The notes beneath the pieces were generated by a model. That model worked only from the letters and a program-made list of their open reading frames with translations, had not been told where the DNA came from and ran no database searches. From positions 930,001-994,000 of the forward strand of contig NZ_CP030047.1 in assembly GCF_015291625.1 (NCBI RefSeq): DNA of 64,000 bases. The letters run 5' to 3'. Source of the stretch: Bradyrhizobium sp. CCBAU 53421. GTDB taxonomy: Bacteria > Pseudomonadota > Alphaproteobacteria > Rhizobiales > Xanthobacteraceae. Shown here one piece after another: positions 46,876 through 55,059 of the stretch; the first letter of the stretch is position 1; every line of letters begins with the position of its first letter. Made by a program: the position numbers and the translations under genes.

Positions 46876-47658
46876 TCAATCCTTGCGGAACACGATCGAG
46901 GCCATCCAGCCGGTCATCAGCGCCATGAACGCGGTGACGAGGCCGTAGACCAGGCCGTTCTGCCGCGCGGTGGTGGCGACGAACTGCTCGAAGCCGACCT
47001 TGACGATCTCGAAGGCGGTCTCGGTCTTGGTCACCAGCGCGCCGTCGGAGAACAGCTTGATCTCGACATTGTAGGTGCCGATCGGCACCTCCGCCGGCAG
47101 CGGAATGCCGGTGCGGAACAGGGTCGGCGTGAGAAACGTCACCGCCGATGTTGCCTCGCGGTACAGCCCGTGCTCGGAGCGCAGCCGGACGAAGGCGCTG
47201 CGGAACGGATCGTTCGGCACCACGTCGGCATAGTCAGGCCCGACCCGCTGCATCAAGAGCACGTTGTTGAGCCCGAGCTGCTGCCGCCGCTGCACCTCCG
47301 GTGAGGCGATCTGGTCGAACGGGCGATTGGAGAACAGTGCGAGATAGCCCGGCACCTGCAGGAATTGGCGCGAATCGGTGTTGATCCAGATGCCGAATCT
47401 GCGCTCCTTGCGCCGCGTCACCATGTCGGCGCGCGGGCCCGACACCGTGACGACGAGATCGTAGTTGCCGCGGTTGGCCGGCGTCTTGTCGTCTTTCTCG
47501 ACCGAACCGAACAGCACGAGCTCGCCGCCGGAATAATTCGGCGTCACCGTGACGCGGTGGTTGGAGACCGACACGATCAGCCGCTCGGCGCGCGCGGGTA
47601 CTGCCGCCAGGCCGGCGGCGACGAGCCCCATGATCGCGAGCGCCGCGCGCCGCCTCAT
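46876..47658 (-). CDS. TIGR02186 family membrane-anchored protein
   Basis: This 260-residue protein has a signal peptide (residues 1-24, MRRRAALAIMGLVAAGLAAV) and a C-terminal transmembrane segment (residues about 235-255). It matches the TIGR02186 family by layout (ERLIVSVSNHRVTVTPNYSGGELVLFG and RFGIWINTDSRQFLQVPGYLAL). The large middle part should be periplasmic. It overlaps the TauE gene by 4 bases (ATGA) and probably works with that exporter. Function unproven. Confidence 0.85.
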   Translation of the reverse strand: MRRRAALAIMGLVAAGLAAVPARAERLIVSVSNHRVTVTPNYSGGELVLFGSVEKDDKTPANRGNYDLVVTVSGPRADMVTRRKERRFGIWINTDSRQFLQVPGYLALFSNRPFDQIASPEVQRRQQLGLNNVLLMQRVGPDYADVVPNDPFRSAFVRLRSEHGLYREATSAVTFLTPTLFRTGIPLPAEVPIGTYNVEIKLFSDGALVTKTETAFEIVKVGFEQFVATTARQNGLVYGLVTAFMALMTGWMASIVFRKD

Positions 47659-48584
47659 GGTGGGGCTCCGCCGGTTTCGCGGATGCTGAACAGGTCCTGC
47701 GGCCGGATCACCAGCTCGACCGCAAAACGGATGCCGACCGCGAGCACGAGCAGGCCGAGCAGGAGGCGTAGGTGCTCGCCGCGGATCTTCTGGCCGGCGC
47801 GGGCGCCGAACTGCGCGCCGGTGACGCCACCGATCATCAGGATCAGCGCCAGCACGGCGTCGACCAGATGGTTGGTCACCGCGTGTAGCATGGTGGCGAA
47901 CACCATGGTGACGAGGGTCAGCACCATCGAGGTGCCGATCACGGTCGAGGTCGGCACCCGCAGCACATAGATCATCAGCGGCACCAGGATGAAGCCGCCG
48001 CCGATGCCCATGACAGCGCCGATGAAGCCGATCACGAGCCCGATCACGACGACCGGGATGACCGAGAGGTAGATCTTGGAGCGCTTGAAGCGCAGCTTTA
48101 GCGGCAGGCCGTGGATCCAGCCATGGCTGCCGGGCTTGCGCAGCGCGACCGGGCGGCCGCCGCGGGCGCGCAGCATCGCGCGCAAACCTTCCCAGAACAT
48201 CAGCCCGCCGACCGTGGTCAGCAGGATGACGTAGGACAGCGCGATCATCAGGTCGAGCTGGCCGAGCGAGCGCAGGAAGGTGAAGGTCCAGACCCCGAGC
48301 GTGGTACCGAGCGTGCCGCCGACCAGCAGTACCGCCGCCAGCAGCGGGTCGATCGCGCGCCTTCGCCAATAGGAGATCGCGCCGGAGAATGAGGAGGCCG
48401 CGATGTGGCTCGCCACCGAGGCGACCGCGACCGCGGGCGCGATGCCGACGAAGATCAAGAGCGGCGTCATCAGGAAGCCGCCGCCGATTCCGAACATGCC
48501 GGAGACGAAACCAACCGCCGCGCCCATCGCCAGGATGAGGAAGACATTGACCGGAATGTCGGCGATCGGGAGATAGAGCTGCAC
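47655..48584 (-). CDS. sulfite exporter TauE/SafE family protein
   Basis: This 309-residue protein has eight or so transmembrane segments in two related halves, each with the GIGGGF signature (SGMFGIGGGFLMTPLLI and GAVMGIGGGFILVPLMI). The family exports sulfite, sulfoacetate or related anions. GTG 48584 is the start. The downstream gene TIGR02186 overlaps by 4 bases. A perfect 8-base dyad lies 45 bases upstream at 48630-48646. Confidence 0.9.
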   Translation of the reverse strand: MQLYLPIADIPVNVFLILAMGAAVGFVSGMFGIGGGFLMTPLLIFVGIAPAVAVASVASHIAASSFSGAISYWRRRAIDPLLAAVLLVGGTLGTTLGVWTFTFLRSLGQLDLMIALSYVILLTTVGGLMFWEGLRAMLRARGGRPVALRKPGSHGWIHGLPLKLRFKRSKIYLSVIPVVVIGLVIGFIGAVMGIGGGFILVPLMIYVLRVPTSTVIGTSMVLTLVTMVFATMLHAVTNHLVDAVLALILMIGGVTGAQFGARAGQKIRGEHLRLLLGLLVLAVGIRFAVELVIRPQDLFSIRETGGAPP

Positions 48585-48629
48585 GCGCGTCGCTTCTTGT
48601 CGGTTCGCCGCATGCTGGGGCGCAAGGCC

Positions 48630-48646
48630 ACATCACGGCGTGATGT
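48630..48646. promoter_or_regulatory. dyad operator candidate upstream of the TauE-like exporter
   Basis: ACATCACG-G-CGTGATGT is a perfect inverted repeat with 8-base arms and a 1-base spacer, 45 bases before the exporter start. The regulator is unknown and no regulator gene is adjacent. Confidence 0.5.
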
Positions 48647-48849
48647 CGTTCGGGTCGGGCATTCTCCGGCTGAACGAATCCGGTCGGCGCGCAAGACGCA
48701 GACGAACGCGGGCCGATTGCCGCGTTCTTGCATAACCGAAATCGGCGAGGGGAGGGACTAAAGTTTCCGCTCCGGGTGGCATTTTTCGCCGCACGTGGCG
48801 GCTCGGCTGCGGACGTGGTTGATAATTCAGATTAATGGCGCCGGTACCG
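48647..48849. other. noncoding interval between exporter and ClpP-fold gene
   Basis: I see no gene here. The region holds a CGCCGCACGTGGCGGC dyad near 48790 and an AT-rich GATAATTCAGATTAAT stretch near 48820. Confidence 0.45.
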
Positions 48850-48917
48850 GCTTGTTTGAGCGTGATCTCCGCGTTTTTCGCGAGGGAAAATCGCTCCGCA
48901 CTTTTCCGGATCATGCT
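48850..48917 (-). repeat. hairpin repeat abutting a stop codon (copy B3, first hairpin only)
   Basis: On the minus strand it begins AGCATGATCCGGAAAAGTG right after the TGA of the ClpP-fold gene, and ends GATCACGCTCAAACAAG. Its loop differs from B1 and B2, and the second hairpin is missing. Confidence 0.78.
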
Positions 48918-49769
48918 TCAGGGCCGATCGACCGGCCTGGTGATCAGGTTCAGCGCGAGCGCTTCCTTCGGGCCCAGCCAGCGGATGTCCGAGGTCTGCG
49001 ACATCGCTTCCACGATCCCGGAGGAGACGCCCATCTTGGTCATGTAGCCCAGCACCATGCCCTGGATGCGCTGCGCCTCGGCGAGGGGATCGCTGACCGG
49101 TGCGCTGGTCGTGAAGCGATGCACGCCGAGCCGCGAGCCGGCGATGCCGTAGCGGGTCTGGCCGCCGGCATAGACCAGGACGCAGGCGCTGGCGCAGGCG
49201 GCGGGGCGAAGCTTGCCCGAGGCATCTGATGTGGCGACGGCGGTGACGAGCCCATGACTGCGGATGACCTCGCCCATGATGGCGGCCTGATTCAGCGCAC
49301 CGCCCTGCGACGACAGCAGCACGGCGTCGCCGGGCGCGAGACGCGCCTCGCTGAGCCGGTCGCGGAACCAGCTCGCGCTGGCCGAGCCGATCTTGCCGCT
49401 GATCGCGAGCGCACGGCGGCCGCGGCCCGACCCGTCGAGGTCGACGTCGGCAATCACCGCCGACGTCATGCTCGCCGCGATATAGGTCTCGCGCCAGAAG
49501 TCCCAGGCACCCGGCCTCGACAGGTCGCGGTAGGCCTGGATGGCGACGCTCGACAGCAGCAGCACGAAGATGATGATGGACCAGAGCGAGAACCGGAAGG
49601 CGCGCTGCGGCGATGCCACGTTTCCTTGCTGGAGCCGCGGCGGAGGGGGAGGCGGAGCTTTGGGAGGCGCGGCAAACGGAGACGGCGTCCGACGCGGCGG
49701 CGCGACGCGGGGCCCGGTCGGCGACGAACGATGGCCCGTTCCATCATCCTGACGATCGTCGACAGACAA
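48918..49769 (-). CDS. membrane-anchored ClpP/crotonase-fold protein
   Basis: This 283-residue protein is called from TTG 49769, which has GGAGGGTCAGGC in front; the GTG at 49808 has no such site. A Pro-rich N-terminus (residues about 15-50, APPKAPPPPPP) precedes one transmembrane helix (FSLWSIIIFVLLLSSVAIQAY). The rest is a ClpP-like domain: GDAVLLSSQGGALNQAAIMGEVI, then CASACVLVYAGGQTRYGIAGSRLGVHRF. The Ser in ACASAC and the His in LGVHRF fit a ClpP-type dyad. It is probably a periplasmic serine protease or protease-like protein. Its TGA is joined to a repeat. Confidence 0.75.
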   Translation of the reverse strand: MSVDDRQDDGTGHRSSPTGPRVAPPRRTPSPFAAPPKAPPPPPPRLQQGNVASPQRAFRFSLWSIIIFVLLLSSVAIQAYRDLSRPGAWDFWRETYIAASMTSAVIADVDLDGSGRGRRALAISGKIGSASASWFRDRLSEARLAPGDAVLLSSQGGALNQAAIMGEVIRSHGLVTAVATSDASGKLRPAACASACVLVYAGGQTRYGIAGSRLGVHRFTTSAPVSDPLAEAQRIQGMVLGYMTKMGVSSGIVEAMSQTSDIRWLGPKEALALNLITRPVDRP

Positions 49770-49884
49770 GCCTGACCCTCCGGAACGCGTGCGCCATCGC
49801 CGCGGCACCGTGCGCCTGTCTACACGGCGGAAGGGCGGAGGTATAGGACAGCGGCGCCGTCAAGGCGCCGCAGCAGCTTGGTCT

Positions 49885-52800
49885 CTAGTGAGCTGGCGCG
49901 GCCAGCGCCGCGGTGCGCTTCGACGGTTGCCTGACGGACTTCGCCGCCGCGGGCTGCACGGGGGCGCCGTCCCAGCCGCCGGCCGGGGCCGGCACGTTGA
50001 CCGCATCGCTCGGCTGCGGCTCGGGAGTAAAGGTCTGGATCGCAAGCTTCGCGGCGGCCAGCGACTGCGGGTCGAGTCGCTTGGCGATGTCGTCGCGCTT
50101 GTGGCCGGCGTCGGCGTCGCCCTGCGCGGCGGCGAGACTGAACCATTTGAAGGACTCGGCGAGGTTCTGTTCGACCCCGATGCCGCGCGCATAGAGGATG
50201 CCGAGGTTGACCTGGCTGTCCGCGACGCCGCGATCGGCCGCCTTGCGGAACCACTGCGCGGCGCTCTTGTAATCGGCGCCCTTGCCGCCGCCGTCGGCGT
50301 CGAGCACGGCGAGGTTATGCATCGCCTTGGCGTTGCCGCGCTCGGCGGCCTGCACGTAGTAGCGCCGTGCGACGTCGAAGTCGCGCTTCACGCTGAGGCC
50401 CTTCTCGTAGAAGGTGCCGAGCCGGAACATCGCGGGCACCACGCCGGCCTGTGCCGCGCGGCCATACCATTTGGCGGCTTCGTCAACATTGGCGGGCACG
50501 CCCTTGCCCTCGGCAAAGCGGACGCCGACCTCGTAGGCCGCGGCCGCATCGCCCTTGATCGCGGCCGTGCGCAGCGCCAGACCGCCAATCGCGTCGGGCA
50601 GCTTCTCGCCAGCCGGAATCTGGATCGTGGCGAGCTTGCCGCCGAGCGGCGGCGCGGTCGGAATCGTGCCGGTGATATCACTGGCGGCCGCGACCGGTGG
50701 CGCCGCGACCGGCTCCGGCGCTGCGGCGGGCGCGGGCGCGATTGCCTGAGGGATCGTCACCTGCGCGCTGTCGAGCGTGTTCGGCGCCGGGCTGTTGTTG
50801 GACTGGCGGCCGAGCGGGGTCGGTGAGGTCATCGACGGCCCGGGCACGCCGGACGGCGCAGCGGGTGCGGGCGATGTGGAATTCTCGGCAGGCGGCAGCG
50901 CGGGCGGCGCGGCCGGCTCGCTGTGCTCGATCGCCGGCATCTGTGGCGCCGAGCTGGTGTCGAGCAGGTTCATCGCCATCTTGACGGTGGAGAGCAGGAT
51001 CACGACCACGCTCGCGCCGACCAGCAGCGAGCGGATCTTGGAGGTGATGGTCGAGGGCTGGGCCTCCGGCGCGCCACTCGCCTGCGCGCCGGTCGCCGGC
51101 GTGCCGGCCTTGGCGGCGGCCTTCGCGGCCTTGTCGGCCTTCTCCTTGGCCTTGGCGGCAGCCTTGCTCGCCGCGCGTGCGGCCTTGTCGTTGACGGGTT
51201 GCGCGGCGGCGGCCTGCGCGGCGCGGCGTGCGGCGGCGATGAAGCTCGAGGTCGAGACCGGCTCCTTCTTTCCGGCCGGAAGATCAGAGATCGCGCGCTC
51301 GGAATCCGCGATCCGCTCCGACGGCGACGATACCCGGCCCGAGGGGCGCGTGCCCGGCTCGAGCGGATGATCCGGCGGCAGTTCAGGCGCGATCGCAGCG
51401 CGCGCGGAGGCGGCATGCGGTTCGAGGATCTCGCTGATCGCGCGCGGCGGCAACGGCGGCGGCGCGGCCTCGACCGGCTGCGCGGCATGGAATTCGCGCG
51501 GCGCCGACATGAAGTGCTCCTGCGCCAGCGCAGGATTGGGCAATTCGGGCCTGTACGATTCGGGCAAGTACGATTCAGGTTTCGGCTGCGGCATCGCCGC
51601 GCGCGGCATCTCCATCCGCGGTGCTTCCATCCGCGGTTCGACCGGCGCGGGGGCCACGGGAGCCGGCGGTGGCGCGGTGCGCACCGTGCGCAGATCGTTC
51701 TCGATCATCGCGAGCCGGTCGACGACATGACCGAGCGTGTTGTGAACGGTCTCCAGCGAATCCTGGGTGCGGCGATCGGTCTCCGACTGGCTGAAGCGGA
51801 TGTCGGACAGCTCGCGCTTCACCAGGTCGACGATGCCGCTGTCCATCATCGGCTGCGGCGAAGAGCTGCTGACGCTGTTGCGGGTGGCATCGGCGAGCGA
51901 GGCGATGTGGGCGTGCTGCGCCTCGAGGTGCCGCATGATGTCATGCAGCCCTTCCTCGACCCGGCCGAGATTGCCGGAACGCTGGTCGGCGGATTCGAGG
52001 CGCTCGAGCAGATACGAGACGCGCTGTTCGAGATGGGTGAACGCCGACGAGCTGTCGTTGCCGACCTGCAAGCGGTCGATCCGTTCCGACAGCGAGCGCA
52101 GGGCGCCCTCGATGGCGTCGGTGTTGTCGTAGCCGGCGGGCCGCTCGCGGGTCTCGAGCGTCGAGGCCAATGCGGCAATACGCTGCTCGATTCCGGCGAA
52201 AGCGTCGCCGTAGGACTCGCCGCGCGACATCTGCGACAGCTGGTCGACCTTCGCGGCCAGCGCATGCACGTCTCCGGAGAGCTGCAGCAGCGCGTCGTTG
52301 GAGGCGACGTTGGAGACGATGGCGCGCAGTGCGGCGATCGCGCTCTCGAGCTGATGCACCGTCGACGGATCGTCGTTGGCGCGCAGGATCATGTCGAGCT
52401 TGGCGCCGAGGTTGCGGATCGCCTCGTCGTAGCCGGTGAGCTGCTCGGCGGGAGTCAGCGTGCGCAGCGCCTCGCGAATTTCCGACAGCGCGCGCTCGAT
52501 GCCGGTAATCACCTGGGCTTGGTCGTGGCCTTGGCCGTTGCTGCTGTCCTGGCGGATCTCGTCGATCCGGTGGTGCAGCGAGCGGATCTCGTTCTCGATC
52601 GATTCGATCGCCCGCCGCGGCATCGCCTCGGTGATGGCCTGGCGGATCTCCGCAAGCTCGCCGCGGAACGCTGCGATCGATTGCTCGATATGGTCGGGCC
52701 GCTGCAGCGCCTCGATCTGGCTCGTGATCTTGAGCAGATGCCGCTCGAGCGAAGAGAAGTCGGGCCCGGCCGGGGCCGCGGGCGGCGGCGCGTAGGCGGC

Positions 52801-53460
52801 CATCGGCGGCGCCGCGTGCTGCATCGGCGGCGCGCTGCGCTGTGGCATCTGCCGGGGCGCCGGGCCATCGAGCTCGTTCTGGCGTGCGGCGATTTCCGCG
52901 ATCGCGGAATCGAACGAGGCGGGGCTCAGCGGCGGTGAGGGGCGGTAGACCTGGGCGGCGGCGCGCTCGACCGCTTCCGCCTGGCGCAGCCTCTCCTCCA
53001 GTTGCCGGTCTTGCAGTTGCCGATCCTGCATCTGCGGCTCCCGCTGCATCTGCGCTTCACGCATCGGCTGGGGCTGCGGCTCGCGCGCCGGCTGCGGCCG
53101 CGAAATCTGCGACAGCCGCGCGTCGAGGCGCGAGATCGCGTCGTTCAGCTGGCGTGCGACGGCGGGCTGGCCGCGCGGCACTTCGGCGCGCACGGCTTCG
53201 GCGCGCGTCATCGGTTTTGCAATCTGTTCGATCTGGCGGGTGATCGCATCGAGCCGCTGATGGATGTCGGCGACCTCGCGGCTTTCCCGGCTCGGCATCG
53301 GCTGCCGTTGCTCCATGCGCCAATCCGGCGGACTCGGCTCGCCGACGGTGGAGTTGAGCCAGTCGTTCAGCGACATGCCGGCGCGGCGCGCAGCCGCCTC
53401 GGCCCTGTCGCGGACGGAGGGATCGATGCCGTCAACACTCCACGATACGCGCGAATTCAT
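49885..53460 (-). CDS. PodJ-like polar localisation protein with coiled coils and Sel1 repeats
   Basis: This 1191-residue protein starts at ATG 53460 (GGACGGAATC before it). The N-terminal 50 residues include a short motif seen in alphaproteobacterial PodJ-like proteins (SVDGIDPSVRDRAEAAARRAG). Long coiled coils fill about residues 60-600, with Gln/Pro-rich stretches near 130-200. An alanine/lysine-rich linker and one transmembrane helix (SLLVGASVVVILLSTVKM, about residue 830) follow, then four Sel1 repeats (about 1000-1150: AAKWYGRAAQAG, ARRYYVQAAERG, AAQWFRKAADRG, SFKWFSLAAAQG). It should mark a cell pole or assemble a polar complex. Function inferred. Confidence 0.88.
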   Translation of the reverse strand: MNSRVSWSVDGIDPSVRDRAEAAARRAGMSLNDWLNSTVGEPSPPDWRMEQRQPMPSRESREVADIHQRLDAITRQIEQIAKPMTRAEAVRAEVPRGQPAVARQLNDAISRLDARLSQISRPQPAREPQPQPMREAQMQREPQMQDRQLQDRQLEERLRQAEAVERAAAQVYRPSPPLSPASFDSAIAEIAARQNELDGPAPRQMPQRSAPPMQHAAPPMAAYAPPPAAPAGPDFSSLERHLLKITSQIEALQRPDHIEQSIAAFRGELAEIRQAITEAMPRRAIESIENEIRSLHHRIDEIRQDSSNGQGHDQAQVITGIERALSEIREALRTLTPAEQLTGYDEAIRNLGAKLDMILRANDDPSTVHQLESAIAALRAIVSNVASNDALLQLSGDVHALAAKVDQLSQMSRGESYGDAFAGIEQRIAALASTLETRERPAGYDNTDAIEGALRSLSERIDRLQVGNDSSSAFTHLEQRVSYLLERLESADQRSGNLGRVEEGLHDIMRHLEAQHAHIASLADATRNSVSSSSPQPMMDSGIVDLVKRELSDIRFSQSETDRRTQDSLETVHNTLGHVVDRLAMIENDLRTVRTAPPPAPVAPAPVEPRMEAPRMEMPRAAMPQPKPESYLPESYRPELPNPALAQEHFMSAPREFHAAQPVEAAPPPLPPRAISEILEPHAASARAAIAPELPPDHPLEPGTRPSGRVSSPSERIADSERAISDLPAGKKEPVSTSSFIAAARRAAQAAAAQPVNDKAARAASKAAAKAKEKADKAAKAAAKAGTPATGAQASGAPEAQPSTITSKIRSLLVGASVVVILLSTVKMAMNLLDTSSAPQMPAIEHSEPAAPPALPPAENSTSPAPAAPSGVPGPSMTSPTPLGRQSNNSPAPNTLDSAQVTIPQAIAPAPAAAPEPVAAPPVAAASDITGTIPTAPPLGGKLATIQIPAGEKLPDAIGGLALRTAAIKGDAAAAYEVGVRFAEGKGVPANVDEAAKWYGRAAQAGVVPAMFRLGTFYEKGLSVKRDFDVARRYYVQAAERGNAKAMHNLAVLDADGGGKGADYKSAAQWFRKAADRGVADSQVNLGILYARGIGVEQNLAESFKWFSLAAAQGDADAGHKRDDIAKRLDPQSLAAAKLAIQTFTPEPQPSDAVNVPAPAGGWDGAPVQPAAAKSVRQPSKRTAALAAPAH

Positions 53461-53739
53461 GATTCCGTCCGGTCCCGACTCCGGCGCCATACTCTGCGCC
53501 CGCAGCCTCCCCGCGCATTCCCGTTAAGAGACAATCGAATTCTGCGCTGGTCGTCTGCTTCAGCTGCTGACTTTTTCCCGTCACGGTAAATAACGGGTTA
53601 AGGAATGCGATCAGCGGGCCTTAAAGTTAGGGAATCCGGGAACCTGTTGCGCCGGATCAGGACACGCCTATCGCTTTCCGGCAAAGCGGATTCCGCGTCG
53701 CGTGTCGGCACGGGCAAAGCAATGGCGCGAGATTTGTTT
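53461..53739. other. intergenic region, no gene seen
   Basis: This 279-base interval separates two minus-strand genes. It holds the start signals of the PodJ-like gene, and AGTCAGCAGCTGAAGC near 53560 is a partial dyad. I see no RNA gene or repeat. Confidence 0.4.
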
Positions 53740-54327
53740 CTAGCCGTTGCTCTCGCGCTTGCCGTCGTCGAGCGGCAGCACATTGCTGCGGCCGGACATC
53801 GCCGACAGCGCGTCGAGCGCCTCCTCGCACCATTCCACCACCATGCGCTCATGGCGCATGCCGAGGCGCAGGCTGAGCATCTTGCCGACATCGGCCGGCG
53901 GCGCGGTGCCGTCGGGGAAGCGCTTGTTGAGCAGGCGCTCGTAGCGCTCGAAGCGGTCGCGGTGATGCTCCAGCCGCGCCATCAGGTCGGTGCGCAGCGG
54001 CTCGATGTCGACGCAGTCGAGCGCATAGAGCCGGACCAGCAAATCGTCCTTGATCGAGGGCGGAACGCTCGGCCGCGCCGCCCAGTGCTTCAGCGCCGCG
54101 CGGCCCTCGGCGGTCAGCGTGTAGACCAGCTTGTTCGGCTTGCCGGACTGCACCACCTCGCGGCCCTGGACATGGCCCTTGTCGCGCAGCCGGGAGAGCT
54201 CGCGGTAGATCTGCTGATGGTCGGCCTTCCAGAAGAAGCCGATCGAGGCATCGAACGTCTTGGCGAGCTCATAGCCCGTCATCGGACGTTCCGTGAGGCA
54301 GGCGAGGATTGCGTCACCGAGTGCCAA
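53740..54327 (-). CDS. PadR family transcriptional regulator
   Basis: This 195-residue protein starts with TTG 54327 (GGAGGTGGGCG before it). The N-terminal winged HTH is typical of PadR (ALGDAILACLTERPMTGYELAKTF, WKADHQQIYRELSRLRDKG) and a C-terminal Vir-like helical dimerisation part follows (LLVRLYALDCVD, HHRDRFERYERLLNKR). It is divergent from an NTF2-like gene, with palindromic GCATATGC boxes between them. Confidence 0.9.
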   Translation of the reverse strand: MALGDAILACLTERPMTGYELAKTFDASIGFFWKADHQQIYRELSRLRDKGHVQGREVVQSGKPNKLVYTLTAEGRAALKHWAARPSVPPSIKDDLLVRLYALDCVDIEPLRTDLMARLEHHRDRFERYERLLNKRFPDGTAPPADVGKMLSLRLGMRHERMVVEWCEEALDALSAMSGRSNVLPLDDGKRESNG

Positions 54328-54373
54328 CGCCCACCTCCATCAGAGTTCCCGTATCAGCCATTCCGAAGTTCGC

Positions 54374-54417
54374 TTGACTTTATGCGTTACTGTGCATATG
54401 CGTCAATATGCATATGC
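54374..54417 (+). promoter_or_regulatory. promoter and PadR operator candidate
   Basis: TTGACT (54374-54379), 17-base spacer, TATGCG (54397-54402) reads as a promoter for the NTF2-like gene. Two palindromes GCATATGC (54394-54401 and 54410-54417) with ATATGCATAT overlap the -10, where a PadR repressor would block it. Confidence 0.55.
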
Positions 54418-54522
54418 AGGCGAGTGCCCTTCGGCGCTCGCCCGCCCGATACACATCGGCGTGCCGCCTTGTCGCGCTCGGCCGATGTTGGCTTCCTAAA
54501 CCTCGCCGCAGGAGACGTCCGA

Positions 54523-54939
54523 ATGAGCAAGCCGGGCCTCGACAAGTGGTACGCCTATATGAATTCCCACGACACCGCCGCATTGTGGGATCTGCTGCAT
54601 CCCGACGCGGTGTTCGAAAGTCCGGTCGTGCACACGCCGCAGCGCGGCCGCGACATCACCTTCAAATATCTGACCAGCGCCGCCAAGGTGCTCGGCGGCC
54701 CGACCTTCAAGTATCTCGGCGAGTGGCGGAGCGACACCGGCGCGGTGCTCGAATTCGAGAACGAGATCGACGGCATCAAGCTCAACGGCGTCGACATCAT
54801 CACGTTCGACGGTGACGGCCGGATCACGCATTTCAAGGTGATGGTGCGCCCGCTCAAGGCGATCAACCTGCTGCATCGGATGATGGGCGAGGAGTTGATG
54901 AAGCAGAGCGGCGCAACGTCGCAATCACAGTCTCGATAG
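54523..54939 (+). CDS. NTF2-like (SnoaL) family protein under PadR control
   Basis: This 138-residue protein starts at ATG 54523 behind GGAGACGTCCGA. It has the NTF2-like cone fold pattern (KWYAYMNSHDTAALWDLLHP, DAVFESPVV, FDGDGRITHFKVMVRPLKA). Small catalytic or ligand-binding roles are common in the family. It is divergent from padR and followed 120 bases later by an acyl-CoA dehydrogenase. Role unknown. Confidence 0.85.
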   Translation: MSKPGLDKWYAYMNSHDTAALWDLLHPDAVFESPVVHTPQRGRDITFKYLTSAAKVLGGPTFKYLGEWRSDTGAVLEFENEIDGIKLNGVDIITFDGDGRITHFKVMVRPLKAINLLHRMMGEELMKQSGATSQSQSR

Positions 54940-55059
54940 GACCTGCCGCGGACCTCCCGAACCGGATAAGGTCCGCTGCAACAAACCCAAGTACAACCCA
55001 AGGACACGCTGCGCAGCATTCGGTCGCACATGCGGCCACGAGCCAGCCGGGAGATCAGC

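Noticed and set aside
50923..52938. Long open frame of 671 codons on the plus strand
   Set aside because: It is the antisense shadow of the PodJ-like gene. It is Arg/Gly-rich with no domain and no ribosome site, a common result of high GC.
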